From positions 66,007,085 through 66,071,084 of the forward strand of contig NC_088170.1 in assembly GCF_028769735.1 (NCBI RefSeq): 64,000 nucleotides of DNA. Direction: 5' to 3'. Each line of letters begins with the position of its first letter. The first letter of the stretch is position 1. Below the pieces are notes generated by a model. It saw only the letters and a list, made by a program, of their open reading frames with translations, made no database searches and was not told the DNA's origin. The position numbers and the translations under genes are program-made. This DNA comes from Zonotrichia leucophrys gambelii. Taxonomy: Eukaryota; Chordata; Aves; Passeriformes; Passerellidae. Of this stretch, positions 1-10,964 are shown piece after piece.

Positions 1-3000
1 TGCTGGTGGCAGTACAGGCACTCTGGTGCTTCAGGGGCAGCTCCAAACCTCATCATCAAATCATGACCTGAAAATAAATCCAAATACAAGGAGCTAAATA
101 ACATTTACTTTAAAACAAATGTGTATGCACTGTATGCACTTTACTGTTTAACATGTATTGTGTCTTTCAACAGATTCCTTATTTATTTTTTTTTCTGGAA
201 GATGATTTTCCAGCTTTCTCATAATTTCTGAGCACAATTTGCACAGTGTCAGCCTATGAGGCTTTCCCTGGGCGTGGGCTAAACTGTGCCTCTCATCTCA
301 GAGGGGCTGTGGCAGAGATGGGCATTCCTGGGGGGGTGAAGGTGAAACCCTGGAGCACAGGTTGGGGTGTTTGGGCAATGCTTCCCTCTGCTGGGCAGAG
401 CCTCTCCTGTGTGTGCCAGCTCCTGTGGTTCATTTCTGCAGCCCTCTGGTGCTCTATCCAGCCTCATGGACAGCCCAAACATCTTGGGATTTCCCAACGA
501 TGGATGTTTGTGTGCTGCCACAGCACGAACTTTGGAACGGGTTTCCTTCTGCTCCTGACTTCATTCCATCTTCTCACCACCCTCAGGATTCGCAGTCACT
601 CCATGGGAATGTCACCAGGAGTCTCACAGCCCCACTGCACACCTGGGAAATGAGAGATGTCACTGACCTAAAAGCTTGCAGCTGGCTACCAAACCCAGGC
701 TACCCTTCAAATAGCACCACTGTGACATTTTCCCTCTCTTTCACACGTAAATCATGTGGTGTTAGAAATGCCATGTTCCTGCCTTCAGGAGAAGATTGAG
801 AGAGTGTGAAGCCAGGAAGGGCAAGTGTGATGGTCTGCCCTGACCTCCAGCATGGTGGAGGCCAAAGAGGCCAAACCCATCCAGAATATGAGCATTGTAA
901 CTTATCCTGGGGCTATGGCATCCCAAAATCATCCACCACTTTTATTTCAGACACCACATTGGTCCCTATGGCATCACATTAAAGTCTCACTGCACAGACA
1001 TTGCCATCCACTTCTCCATTTTGGCTTTCAGCCAGCAAAAATTTTACTTAAAATTGCTCAAATCCTTGCCAATGCTGCGATTTCTCAGCATCAAAATTGC
1101 TATAATTCTAGAATTTAAATCTAAATTCTATTTTCCTTATTTATCCTACACCTTTAGTATCACATTGATGTGCTTTTTGTTTGTGAAATAACTCACATTT
1201 GAAGTAACTGATAGTTTAGAAGTCTCTGGAGCCATTACAGTTTTCATGAGAAGTGTTGGAGATGCTTCTATTAGGCAGGGACCACTGGCACAATAGACCA
1301 TAAAAGCCCCTTCAAAGTCATTACAGTCTGTCATGTCAGCCTGAATTTAGGGAGTCTGTAATCTTGCTTGACTGACAGGCCCCTGCAGAGCTATTGTAGC
1401 TATCTGAAGAGCAGGTATTTCTAAAAAAATTAAGATCTTATGTGTAAAGTCCTCTCTGGAGTGGCTGTGAGTAGCAGGGCATGCTGCAGCTGTGGGGATC
1501 TGCAGGGCTGCATTCAATGTTTAATTACCACAGCCCGATTACAGGAGCCGCAATAGAGAGGTAAAATGAAATGCACAGAAATGCCAGCATTGAGACTGAC
1601 AATAAAACATAACTCAAGCCCTTTCAGAGGCAGCACAGAGGCCATCTCTCATTACCTGGGCCTGCTCTGCAGCCCTGCCAAGGGCTGTATCAGAAATCAG
1701 CTAATGAGCAGGCGTGGCTGGGTTTGACACAGCTGCACGGGCTGCACATACCCCCAGCCACTCACACAGCAAAACACCAAACCCTGACTGCAGATGGACA
1801 AGTTCCAGCTGGTTTTTAAGGCCTTCTCTGGAAATACTGTGAATTTAGGGGAGAAATTTAAAATTTACTTCTATATGAGATATTTTATTTCAGGATAAAG
1901 TGATAGGATTTTTGGAGTAGTATTTAAAACTGTATTTTACTGCTGATGCTGGGGCTGGCCATGTATGGTGTGGCTGTGCTTGGCCACGTTCACTGCTGAC
2001 CCTTCATATGGGCACTGTGCAAATCAGTTCATCATGAGCATAAATAAAGGAGCCATGTCTGTTTTTCAAGCTTTTCCACTGACAACCTGGTTTTCCTGTG
2101 CTTACATATCATCATATCAGACCTCTTCCCCAGCGTCATGTCTGAGTCATGGAATATAATCTTCCTTCCCAATTACAAATCAGCACCATTGATGCTTTTC
2201 TGCAAGAGCATCACAAACGTGGCAGTGGCTCAGCTGCTGGGGTCCAAGCTCAGGAGATGAGCACCCACAGATCCATGGCCATGTTGAGGGTTAAAATCTC
2301 ATGCTCAAGCTCTGGAGCAGCATCAGTGTAAAGCAAACAGCACTCAAGCCCACAGCTGTTCTCTGCTGCCTTCCCTACCACGTAGCAACCTCAGATAATG
2401 GGTTTCCTGCTTCTGACAGAAAAAAATTGGGCCAATCCAGTGAGAAGGTGGATTATTGGTGTCACACACACATAGGAGGAGCCAGGTTTTAATGCTGGTC
2501 TGCTCCCATGGGCAGCGATGGCAACGCTGTCATCCACGAGTGTAGACCTTGGTGAGAAACTCAAAACAAAATTACATCTTGGATGCTTCACAGACTCTGA
2601 GACAAGCCTGAGATGAGGTAAAATCCTGGGGCAAGGCATCTTCAAATTTGGCACCACAGGTCTTAATATTTTGAGATGCCAGGTCTGCCTAGCACAGTAA
2701 TAATTTCATGCAAACTCACAGCATTTCCAGTGGTGGGGATGCTGCAGCTCCAGCCTGTGCCCCGTTTGGAAATTTGGAGGAAATCCTGTTGGGTGGTATG
2801 CTTAGTCATAAAAAAATAAAATTATGACAAGTTTGCTTGCATATAAGAGAGAGACAAAATTATTTCTCCTAATTGTCAATTTAAAATGTTTATTTAAATG
2901 AGAAAATTTCTTAATTTAAAAAAATCACTACTATTTCTTTAATTGGATACTAATTTTAAAAACTGCAGTTAGAAAGATGCATTTTGATGGGGAACCACAG

Positions 3001-4029
3001 GTTTTGGATTTTCACCTCAGGTGAAACTATTGGATTGGGGTTGGGTTTTAATGTTTTCCAGATCAGTTTTGACACTGCAAGTTCAGCACAGAAAATTATA
3101 GACTTGGCTCTAAGAATGTCCACAAGAGAAGGCTGGACCTGCTGCTGCTGATGCCACCAGCAGTGCTCCTTTGAGCTAATTTAAGACTTCTCAGCGATTT
3201 TAGGGGACTTTGGCTTGGTCTCTGCGCCAAGAGGATGCATGTGAAGAAAGGAACACAAATCCGTGCCAAACAAGAGACTTCTGCCTGTCTTAGGTACATG
3301 GATGTTTGTGAGGTTTAAGGGTTAAATATAATCAATGTCCTTCCCCCACCTTTAAGCACATTAAAGCCTCAGATCAGTTCAAGCTGTCTAAGATGACCTA
3401 AGGCCCTTGCTCATCCTAGGTAAAACACTGCCCTAAAACATGCACAAGCAAGGGAGAGGAGGTGATAGATGGGTGTTGCCATTGCTGCTTTTCTCAGAGG
3501 GAGTTTAAATTTCTGTCAGGTTTTTAACCATTTCTGTAAGGAGGAATGAACAAGAGCTGATGTAGATGGGGATCCCCAACCTGCAATTAATTGCCTGAAG
3601 ACCATCTGGTGCCTGGTTAAGCTCCCATGTGCTTTTATTACTCGTGAGGTTTATAGGTGCCAGTCAACTTCCTTAAGTTGCTTCTCTTCCCTGGTTTTAT
3701 TCTCTTCAGAATAAACCTCAGAAGTTAGAGGACGATGGTTTTGACAACATGAGGCTGCTTGTTTCACTTTGGAAAAATTGCTATATAAGAAAATAATAAC
3801 CAGGCTAAATACATCACTTAGAGGCTGCTGTGCCATGTGTGCGTTGCAATAAATCTTTAAACCCAGGGTCGTAAATCATGGTCATATAAAAGTGTAGTGG
3901 GAGGAAAAATAAAACCCTATCACTGCCAAAGCACAAAAGAAAGGAGAAACAAGGGGGTGTAGATGGATGTGGGCAATGGGAGAGCTGGTAAGACAGAGGG
4001 AGCAGGGAATGGATGAGAGATGGGCAGGA
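1..4029. other. Noncoding, no gene recognised
   Basis: Unique-looking sequence. Short open frames on both strands overlap and show no domains. The stretch at about 1480-1740 looks less AT-rich than its surroundings but has no identified role. Confidence 0.7.
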
Positions 4030-4035
4030 CAGGAG

Positions 4036-4439
4036 TGTGGTGGTGGTGTGAGGGTCCCCAGGATGAGGTGAGAGATGAGAATTTGACTCCAAGTTCTCAG
4101 AAGGCTGATTTATTATTTTATGATATTATATTAAAATAAATTATATACTAAAACTATATTATAGAAAGAGAGAGGATACATCAGAAAGCTAGAAAAGAAT
4201 GAATAAAAACCCAAGAATTAATAAAAACCCTGTGAGTCCAACACAGCTTGCTGTGATTGGTCATTAAGAAAACACAATTCACATGGAACCAATGAAAGAA
4301 TCACCTACCACATTCCAAAGCAGCAAAACACAAGAAGAAGCAATCAGATAATTATTGTTTACATTTTTCTCTGAGGCTTCTCAACTTCCCAGGAGAAGAA
4401 ATCCTGCAAAGGGATTTTTCAAAAAATATTACAGTGACA
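4036..4439 (-). mobile_element. Solo LTR, about 400-bp family, with perfect 6-bp TSD
   Basis: 404 bp read on the minus strand, beginning TGTCACTGTAATA and ending CCACA. The 6-bp repeat caggag flanks it exactly (4030-4035 and 4440-4445). It shares the body with 7633-8078, 16731-17141 and 21884-22275 (tgaaaaatcc, ggaagctgagaagcctcagag, a CCAAT-like attggt block, cttctgagaac). A 6-bp duplication suits a class II (ERVK-like) endogenous retrovirus LTR. No internal viral sequence remains. Confidence 0.85.
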
Positions 4440-4445
4440 CAGGAG

Positions 4446-4926
4446 GATGGGGGAGGAGGGACAGGAGATGTTCCCAGGGACAAAGGGCAAAACCACACAC
4501 CCCACTCAGTTCCTGATGTTGAGCTCTGGGATCCCAAATCTTGGTGTTTCCCTGGTGCCAGCACCCAGTGTGAAGTCGCTGGATATTTCAGAACCTTAGA
4601 GAGCTGCATGGCCAACACAAACCCTGCTCCACACCTCCTCTCTGTCCCTGGGCTGTGAACTCAGAGGTTTGGCTCAGGATCCAATGGGCTGCACTTGCTG
4701 AGATCAATGCTATGTAATGACATAAGAACTGGTAAAAATGAGAACTTCTCTAGTTAATTTGGCAGAATTGGCTTTGCACACTTGGGTTTTGAGGGGAATA
4801 CTTGGGGGACTTTGCATCTCCGAAATTTATATTGAAAGAATTTTGGGTGATGAAGCAAGGACTGAAAAGCTGCAAAAATATGAAAAAAAAAAGAAGGTCC
4901 CCAAAGACTTCCAATTTGACACTGTA
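4446..4926. other. Noncoding
   Basis: Between an LTR and a CR1. Nothing recognised. Confidence 0.7.
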
Positions 4927-5513
4927 AAATCATTTAAATTGGAAAAGATCTTTAAGATCAGCACTCCCAAGGCCACTGCTAATGTCCCCAAATGCCACAT
5001 CCCCATGTCTTTTAAATACCTCCGGGGCTGGTGACTCAGCCACTTCCCTGGGCAGCCTGTGCCAGTGCTTGACAACCCTTCTAGTAATGTTTTTTTCTAA
5101 TATCCAATCTAAACCTCCCCTGGCACAGCTAGAGGCCATCTCCTCTTGTCCTGTCCCTTGTTCCTGGGGGGAAGAGACAAAGCCCCACTTGGCTACAACC
5201 TTCTCTCAGGGAGTTATAGAGAGTGATAAAATCATCCCTGAGCCTCCTTTTCCCCAGGATAAACACCCCCCTCAGCTGCTCCTCATCAGATTTGTGCTCC
5301 AGACCCTTCCCCAACTCCATTGCCTTTCTCTGGACATGCTCCAGCCCCTCAATGTCTTTCTTGTCATGAGGAGCCCAGAACTGACCCCAGGATTTGAGGT
5401 ATGGCCTCACCAGTGCTGACTGCAGGGAGACAATCCCTGCCCTGGTCCTGCTGACCACACCATTGCTGATACAGGCCAGGATACCCTTGGCTTTCTTGTC
5501 CCACACTCATGGC
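4927..5513 (-). mobile_element. CR1 LINE, 3' end with ORF2 remnant
   Basis: In minus sense it encodes the C-terminal tail typical of CR1 ORF2 (ALVRPYLKSWGQFWAP, then GLEHVQRKAMEL and a DRTRGDGL-like end), followed by the WHRLPREVAESP block and the 3' UTR. It is 5'-truncated, as most CR1 copies are, and carries frame damage. Not active. Confidence 0.92.
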
Positions 5514-7626
5514 CAATACAGGTTCACTTGGGTTTTGTTCGTTTGTTTGTTTTTTCCACAGGATTTCTCCTTTGCTCTGAACAGTTCAGCACAGGAAATT
5601 AATCTGCACAGCAAAGGAGCTGTCCAAAAAATTATCCTTCTGCCTATTCCTGCTACACAAAAATTTCTCCTTCTTCCTATTCCTGCTGTCCCAGGCAGGG
5701 CAGTCAGGATGGATCTACCCTGGGGGACAGGAACAGCCAGCAGGAGCTTCAGGCACACCGCGAAATGCTTGGCATGATCAGATCCCTGCTGCTGCCTATC
5801 GAGCACCCAAAATTAGCAAGTGTGTTTGATCATTTTGGCCTTAATCTCTGCGTGGCTCAGCTCCCCAGCTGGAGATAGGGCAGGAGTGCTGTGCAGATAA
5901 AGGCATTAATATTGATCAGGCGCTGCCGAGGAAATGAACACTGAGCGCGTTAACGTGGCCCGGAGCAACTCGCCGGATTAAAACAACCCCAAATGAGAGG
6001 TGATCAGATAATTAAAGGATGCCTCACCTCTGATATGCAGAAAGGCCCACGTTGTGGCTGTGCAGGCTGTTAATTCTGGTGTTTCCTGGCTCCCGGGAGT
6101 TTGGTTTTACAACCTGGCTGTCTTCTACAAGTGGGGTTAACAACCCGTGCCCTCAGCAAGGGAGGATTGTCTGATCACACCTCCCTCTGCACCATCTCTG
6201 TGCCTGTTGGTCCTCTCCACCCCCAACAAATTTTGACTTTTGTACCCATTTCCATCACAGACCAGCCCAAAAAGAGGAGTCTACTGAAAATGAGAAGTCA
6301 CAGTAAAGAGATCCAGTTATTCCTCCCTGGAAAGACATGTTGCCTTGTTTGGACATCAGGGAGCCTGGAGAGGCTGCAAGTGCACAGGAGGACTCAAGAG
6401 TGTAGGATGTGGGGCTGGTTCAGCTGCCCACTGCACTGTTCTTCTGTCCAATGGATTATCCATCAGGGAATGTGGCTTGTGATCCTCCAAATAGTACTTA
6501 GGGGCCAGATAGTCCTGCCTGTGAAGCACTCAGGAGTCACAGTTATACTGACTGGAGCCATGGAAGAGCCTCTCTTCCCTCTCCAGCCTGTCCCACATTT
6601 GCCCTGAGGATGCACCACACCTCCTCAGCTTTGTGTGATTTCACTGCTGAGGCTGAAATTGCACTATGAATTCTCATCTTCCTGAGCTTGATGTGTTTAT
6701 CTGAGCCATGTGAATGTTGCATCAACACAACTCACTCCCAGGGGTCACAGGCCAGACTCATCCCCTCCAAAGGAGGTGACTTATTCTGGATGTCACCTCC
6801 CCTTGCACAGAGGAGAAATGTCAATAGCCTCCAGCACCATCTCACCACACCATTGGACTCAAATAATAAAAGTGGAGGAAAAAAAATTAAATGTCAGAAG
6901 CAGGGGAAGAAGATATGGAAAACCACTCACTTGCCCGTGAAGTAATCATTTTTTTCATTTAAGCAGAACACTCAGCTATCTTTTATATTGTTATTGGTAA
7001 GGTCCTCTTAGAAGCTGGAAATTAAATTTTTTTTATCTCCTCATTTTCTCTTTTTCCTATTTGGTGAACATGGCTATTTTTCCGGAGTTTTCACAGGAGA
7101 GAAATGAACTTGGCTCATTTTGTTCTTTCCTGCCACAGACATTAATGTTGCTGAATAACGACGGGAGAAGGAGCTTTGCTAATTAACTTCAGTCACCATG
7201 TTAAGTCCAGGCTGACACTCCCATGCAAGGAACAGCACAGGGCCAACAGCCAGTGATGGGCACATGGGACAAAAGCCAAAACAGAGCCCTGTTGCCCAAA
7301 TCAATCCAAAGAGGCATTTTAGTTTTCATTAATGGGCAGATTCCCCATCCCAATACGTTATTTAGGGCTGCAACAGGGTTACGTTGCAGGGGTGACAATG
7401 GAAATGGGACAGAAATGTTCCTGGGTGTATCCTGTCCTCTTCCAGCCTGGAAAGGCTGCTGGACCTTGGCAGGCCATGGGAGCTGGAGACCCTCAAATCC
7501 AGGGTGGGACCAATTAAAAGCTCATGAAGAGGTTGGGGGAAAAAAAAAAAAACACTAATGGGTAAAGAGGAGCTATGTGAGAAATGGGAACCACTGGCTT
7601 GGAAGGGAAAAGTAGAGTTTTACATA
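5514..7626. other. Noncoding; possible regulatory block near 5880-6040
   Basis: Mostly unique. Around 5880-6040 there is a rare cluster of CpGs outside the promoter, with attaatattgatcagg and gcgcgttaacgtggc. The 168-aa open frame at 6101-6607 (plus) has no recognisable domain. Confidence 0.6.
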
Positions 7627-7632
7627 AGCATG

Positions 7633-8078
7633 TGTCACCATGATGTCTTCTGAAAAATCCTCATTGCCCGGGATTTTCTCCTGGGAAGCTGAGAAGCCTC
7701 AGAGAGGAATGAAAACAATAATTATCTGATTTTGTGTGTTTGCTGCTTTGGAATGTGGCTTGGACATGGTTTACCAGAAGGCGAATGTTTGATTGGTTTC
7801 ATGGGAGTTGTTTTTAATTAATGACCAGTCACCATCAGCTGTGTCAGACTGAGGAGTCAGTCATGAGCTTTCATGATTATTCTTGTTAAGCCTTTTGATG
7901 CATCCCTTCTCTTTCTTTAGTATAGTTTTAGTATAGCTAATATAATATAATATAATATAATATAATATAATATAATATAATATAATATAATATAATATAA
8001 TAATAAATCAGCCTTCTGAGAACTTGAAGTCAGATTCTCATCTCCCACCTCATCCTGGGGATCCTCACAAACACCACA
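7633..8078 (+). mobile_element. Solo LTR, about 400-bp family, carrying a (TATAA)n expansion
   Basis: Starts TGTCACCATGATG and ends CACCACA. Flanks agcatg (7627-7632) and agcata (8079-8084) look like a 6-bp target duplication with one change. The AT-rich zone before the conserved cttctgagaac block has grown into twelve TATAA units (7941-8000). Same family as 4036-4439 in opposite orientation. No internal coding region. Confidence 0.83.
7941..8000. repeat. (TATAA)12 microsatellite inside an LTR
   Basis: Twelve perfect pentamers, directly followed by taataaatca. Other copies of this LTR have only short interrupted tataat runs at the same place, so it arose within this copy. Confidence 0.97.
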
Positions 8079-8084
8079 AGCATA

Positions 8085-10282
8085 AGCTTATTCAAATCTG
8101 AATTTCTTTTCTGTACATAAAACATGATTTTGCAATGAGTTTGGGCCATGTCAGAGTGCTCCCTGGCAGACAGACCCCAAATTCAGTGGCTGCTTCAGAA
8201 AAAGCATGGGAGCTTCATTTCTCCAGAGCAGGGACATCAGGACTGCCCTGGGCTGTGCCTGGAGCTCAGCTCTTCCTCCATGGAGGGTCAATGTCAGCTC
8301 AGACCTGCATTGACAGGGCACAACTAACACGGGGGGTGATCCTGTTCACAGGACCAGGCATTACCCATGGAGCAACTGCAAACCTGGGATGAACTTTTGG
8401 ATCCAGGCTTAATCACTGCCTTGCCCTGCACAGAGCAAACATCCCCATAGCAAACAAGTGATGGAGCTCAGCTGAAGCTGCTCAGGGGCTAAAGCTGTGC
8501 CCTCCACTTTTTGCAAGCCATTCTCCATTTACACAGCATAATTGACCAGATGAGCTGCCAAGCAAAGAAGAGATCCAGTTTTCTAATTGTAGCCAAAAGC
8601 CTCGTTCACTGCCAGATCTGAAAAGAGAAGTTGCCTGTGTTTAGCAAAATCAAACAGTTTTTGGAAAGTTTTACTGGAATTCCTGACTTTCAGGGTGCCA
8701 TGGCCAGTGTCAGCTGGTGAGATTCTTCCAACTGTGCCAATCCATGCCTGCTGGGATGTGAGCAGACTGTGAAGGGATCTCCAGAGGGTGAGTTAGGCAG
8801 AGTTTGATGGTGAGGAAAAGGTTCTCAGTAGAAAGGTGAACCTCATTTTTCAGAGCTCTGTAATTCAGCTGGCAAAATGTGCTTTCACCTAATTGTTGTA
8901 AAAGCTACAGCCCTACAAAGGTTGTTACAAGGTGTTTAATCAAACCTGGGTCTCCAAGCCTTGTGCCACAATGCAGATGTCTCTCTCTGATGGAACTGGA
9001 GTTCACTTTGTGCTCTTTGAAAATTCATTTAATTGAATGGCATATTTTAGGCACTCTCCCATAATTAACTTTGCATGGGCATAAAAAATGAGAAAAGCCA
9101 GAATGCTTTATCCAACTTTGCTCCTTTCATTTAGCAATACCGACTTTTCCCCACATCCCCAAGCTGCCAAACTGTCCCTCAAGTCAACTATGGGCTGAAC
9201 AAAGCCTTCACAGGCCCTTGTTTGCCTGCCTTCCCCCATCTCCCACACATGCACGGGGCTATGAGCAGCGGCTGCTGTGAGCACTCTGCTCTACAGGCAC
9301 ATAAAAACCCCAGCAGCTGTCACAAAGAGGCTCCTCACCTCAATTTTGGGGTAATTTCTGTTGGAATATGATGGTCTCTGTCCTATTTGCCATTAAGGCT
9401 CTTGTCTTGATTTATCCTCACTGCAAGCTCTTTGATAAGCATCATCATCATCCTCATTACTGAGGGGGAAACTGAGGTGCAGGGAAGCTGGTGGCCCCTT
9501 CATCCCAGTCACTGGCATGTTTTAATCTGGTTTAGTTTCACTGGGGCTCATGGACCTTGACACAACCCTTCATGGGCACCTGAGCTTCAGTCCCTGTGTC
9601 ATTTTGTCCATGTTTCAAACTAAACCAAAAGCCTGCAGTGAATGTTACATCTCTTCACCAGCTGTTCTTCCATCTCACTCTATTTGACATTAATTAAACT
9701 GTGGTGCCCTATGTAAATCTGCATTCCCACCACCTCTCTGTGCTCCTGAGGACATCACCTGACTGCAACCTCACACCCTCCTCTCCCCTTGTCTTCCTTC
9801 CTCTCCCAAATCCTAAATGGAGCTGTGCTTTTTGTCTTTCTCCACACACTGCATCTCCCAGCTGATCACCTCCCACCAGACAGGAATCCAGCCACTCTTT
9901 GCTCCCATGGGTTGTATTTTGAGTGGGACTGAGCTGTGTTTTACCTTGTCTGTGTGTTTCCAGTGCCTGTGTAGTCAGATAAGATCTAATTTGGGTTTTA
10001 CACTGTGCACCACCATCTTCCTCACTGAGCTTTTCCATGTAAATTCAACCCCCTTAACCCAAAGCTTTCTGTCCTATGTGACCTTTGTTTTGTCCCTGTT
10101 TAACCACACTTCAGAGCTGGCCTGCTGGAGAGCAAGTTCTGTCCTGGTTCCATCTTCATGGTAAGACTTCAAATACTTGAGCAAAAGTTTCCCTTACAAC
10201 ATGGACCTTGGTGGACATTCTGTAGGAGAACTGGGGCATGAACCTCAGCTGCCCAACTTCCTAAAGTATCAGGGCCTGTTAG
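8085..10282. other. Noncoding
   Basis: Unique sequence, no repeat or exon recognised. Confidence 0.7.
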
Positions 10283-10287
10283 TTTCA

Positions 10288-10959
10288 TATCTTGGTTTGG
10301 AGAGGCAGGTGTCTGCTAAGGAAGGCAGGACCATCCCCCAAAATGGAAAATGTAAACCCCTTACCTCTGAATTGCTATAAATTTTTAATTAAGGGGCTCT
10401 CAGGCAAAAAAAAAAAAAAAAAAAGGGAGCAGGAATAACAGTCCTTTACTAGGGAAGAAAATAAAAAGATAAAATGAGCAATGCAGTAAAACCAAACAAC
10501 ACTGACAGAGTCAGAACACAACCTGACACCCTGATGGTCAGGATGTTGGCAGCAGTCCATTTGGAATTGTGGCTGCAGTCCTCCTGCAGTGTTAGGTGTG
10601 GTTCTGTTGGAGCAGGAATCCTGTAGAAAGGTGTATTCTTCCTCTGAAGATCCAGTGGAATCTGGAGAACAGGCAGCTGTTCCTCTGGGAAATCCAATGG
10701 AGAAGCCATGCCAGTGTTCCAGAATCTCCAGATTATATCCAGGTAGCAATGCTTGGCTCCTCCCTCTGGGCTCACATCTCCCAGTGGGATGCTGTAGTTG
10801 TTATCAGCCATGGAGTGACATTCAATGGCCTGTTATCAGCAGATGTCTCCCTGGAGGGAGGAGTGATTGTGGAAGAGATAAGGAAATCTGCCCATTTAAC
10901 AGAAGACAGCTGCCATACAGATGGCAGATAGAACACAACTTGCTTGGCAATCCAGGACG
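10288..10959 (-). mobile_element. Solo LTR, about 670-bp family (copy 1)
   Basis: 672 bp, closely matching 18226-18895 over its full length (tcttggtttgga, gtctgctaaggaaggcagga, gggctctcaggc, cacaacctgacaccctg, tagcaatgcttggctcctcc). Five-base flanks tttca (10283-10287) and cttca (10960-10964) fit a 5-bp target duplication with one change, as in ERVL-type elements. Minus-sense reading is inferred from the 5' TG, the 3' CA-type end and the AATAAA-like region. A poly-A run at about 10406-10423 is specific to this copy. Confidence 0.82.
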
Positions 10960-10964
10960 CTTCA

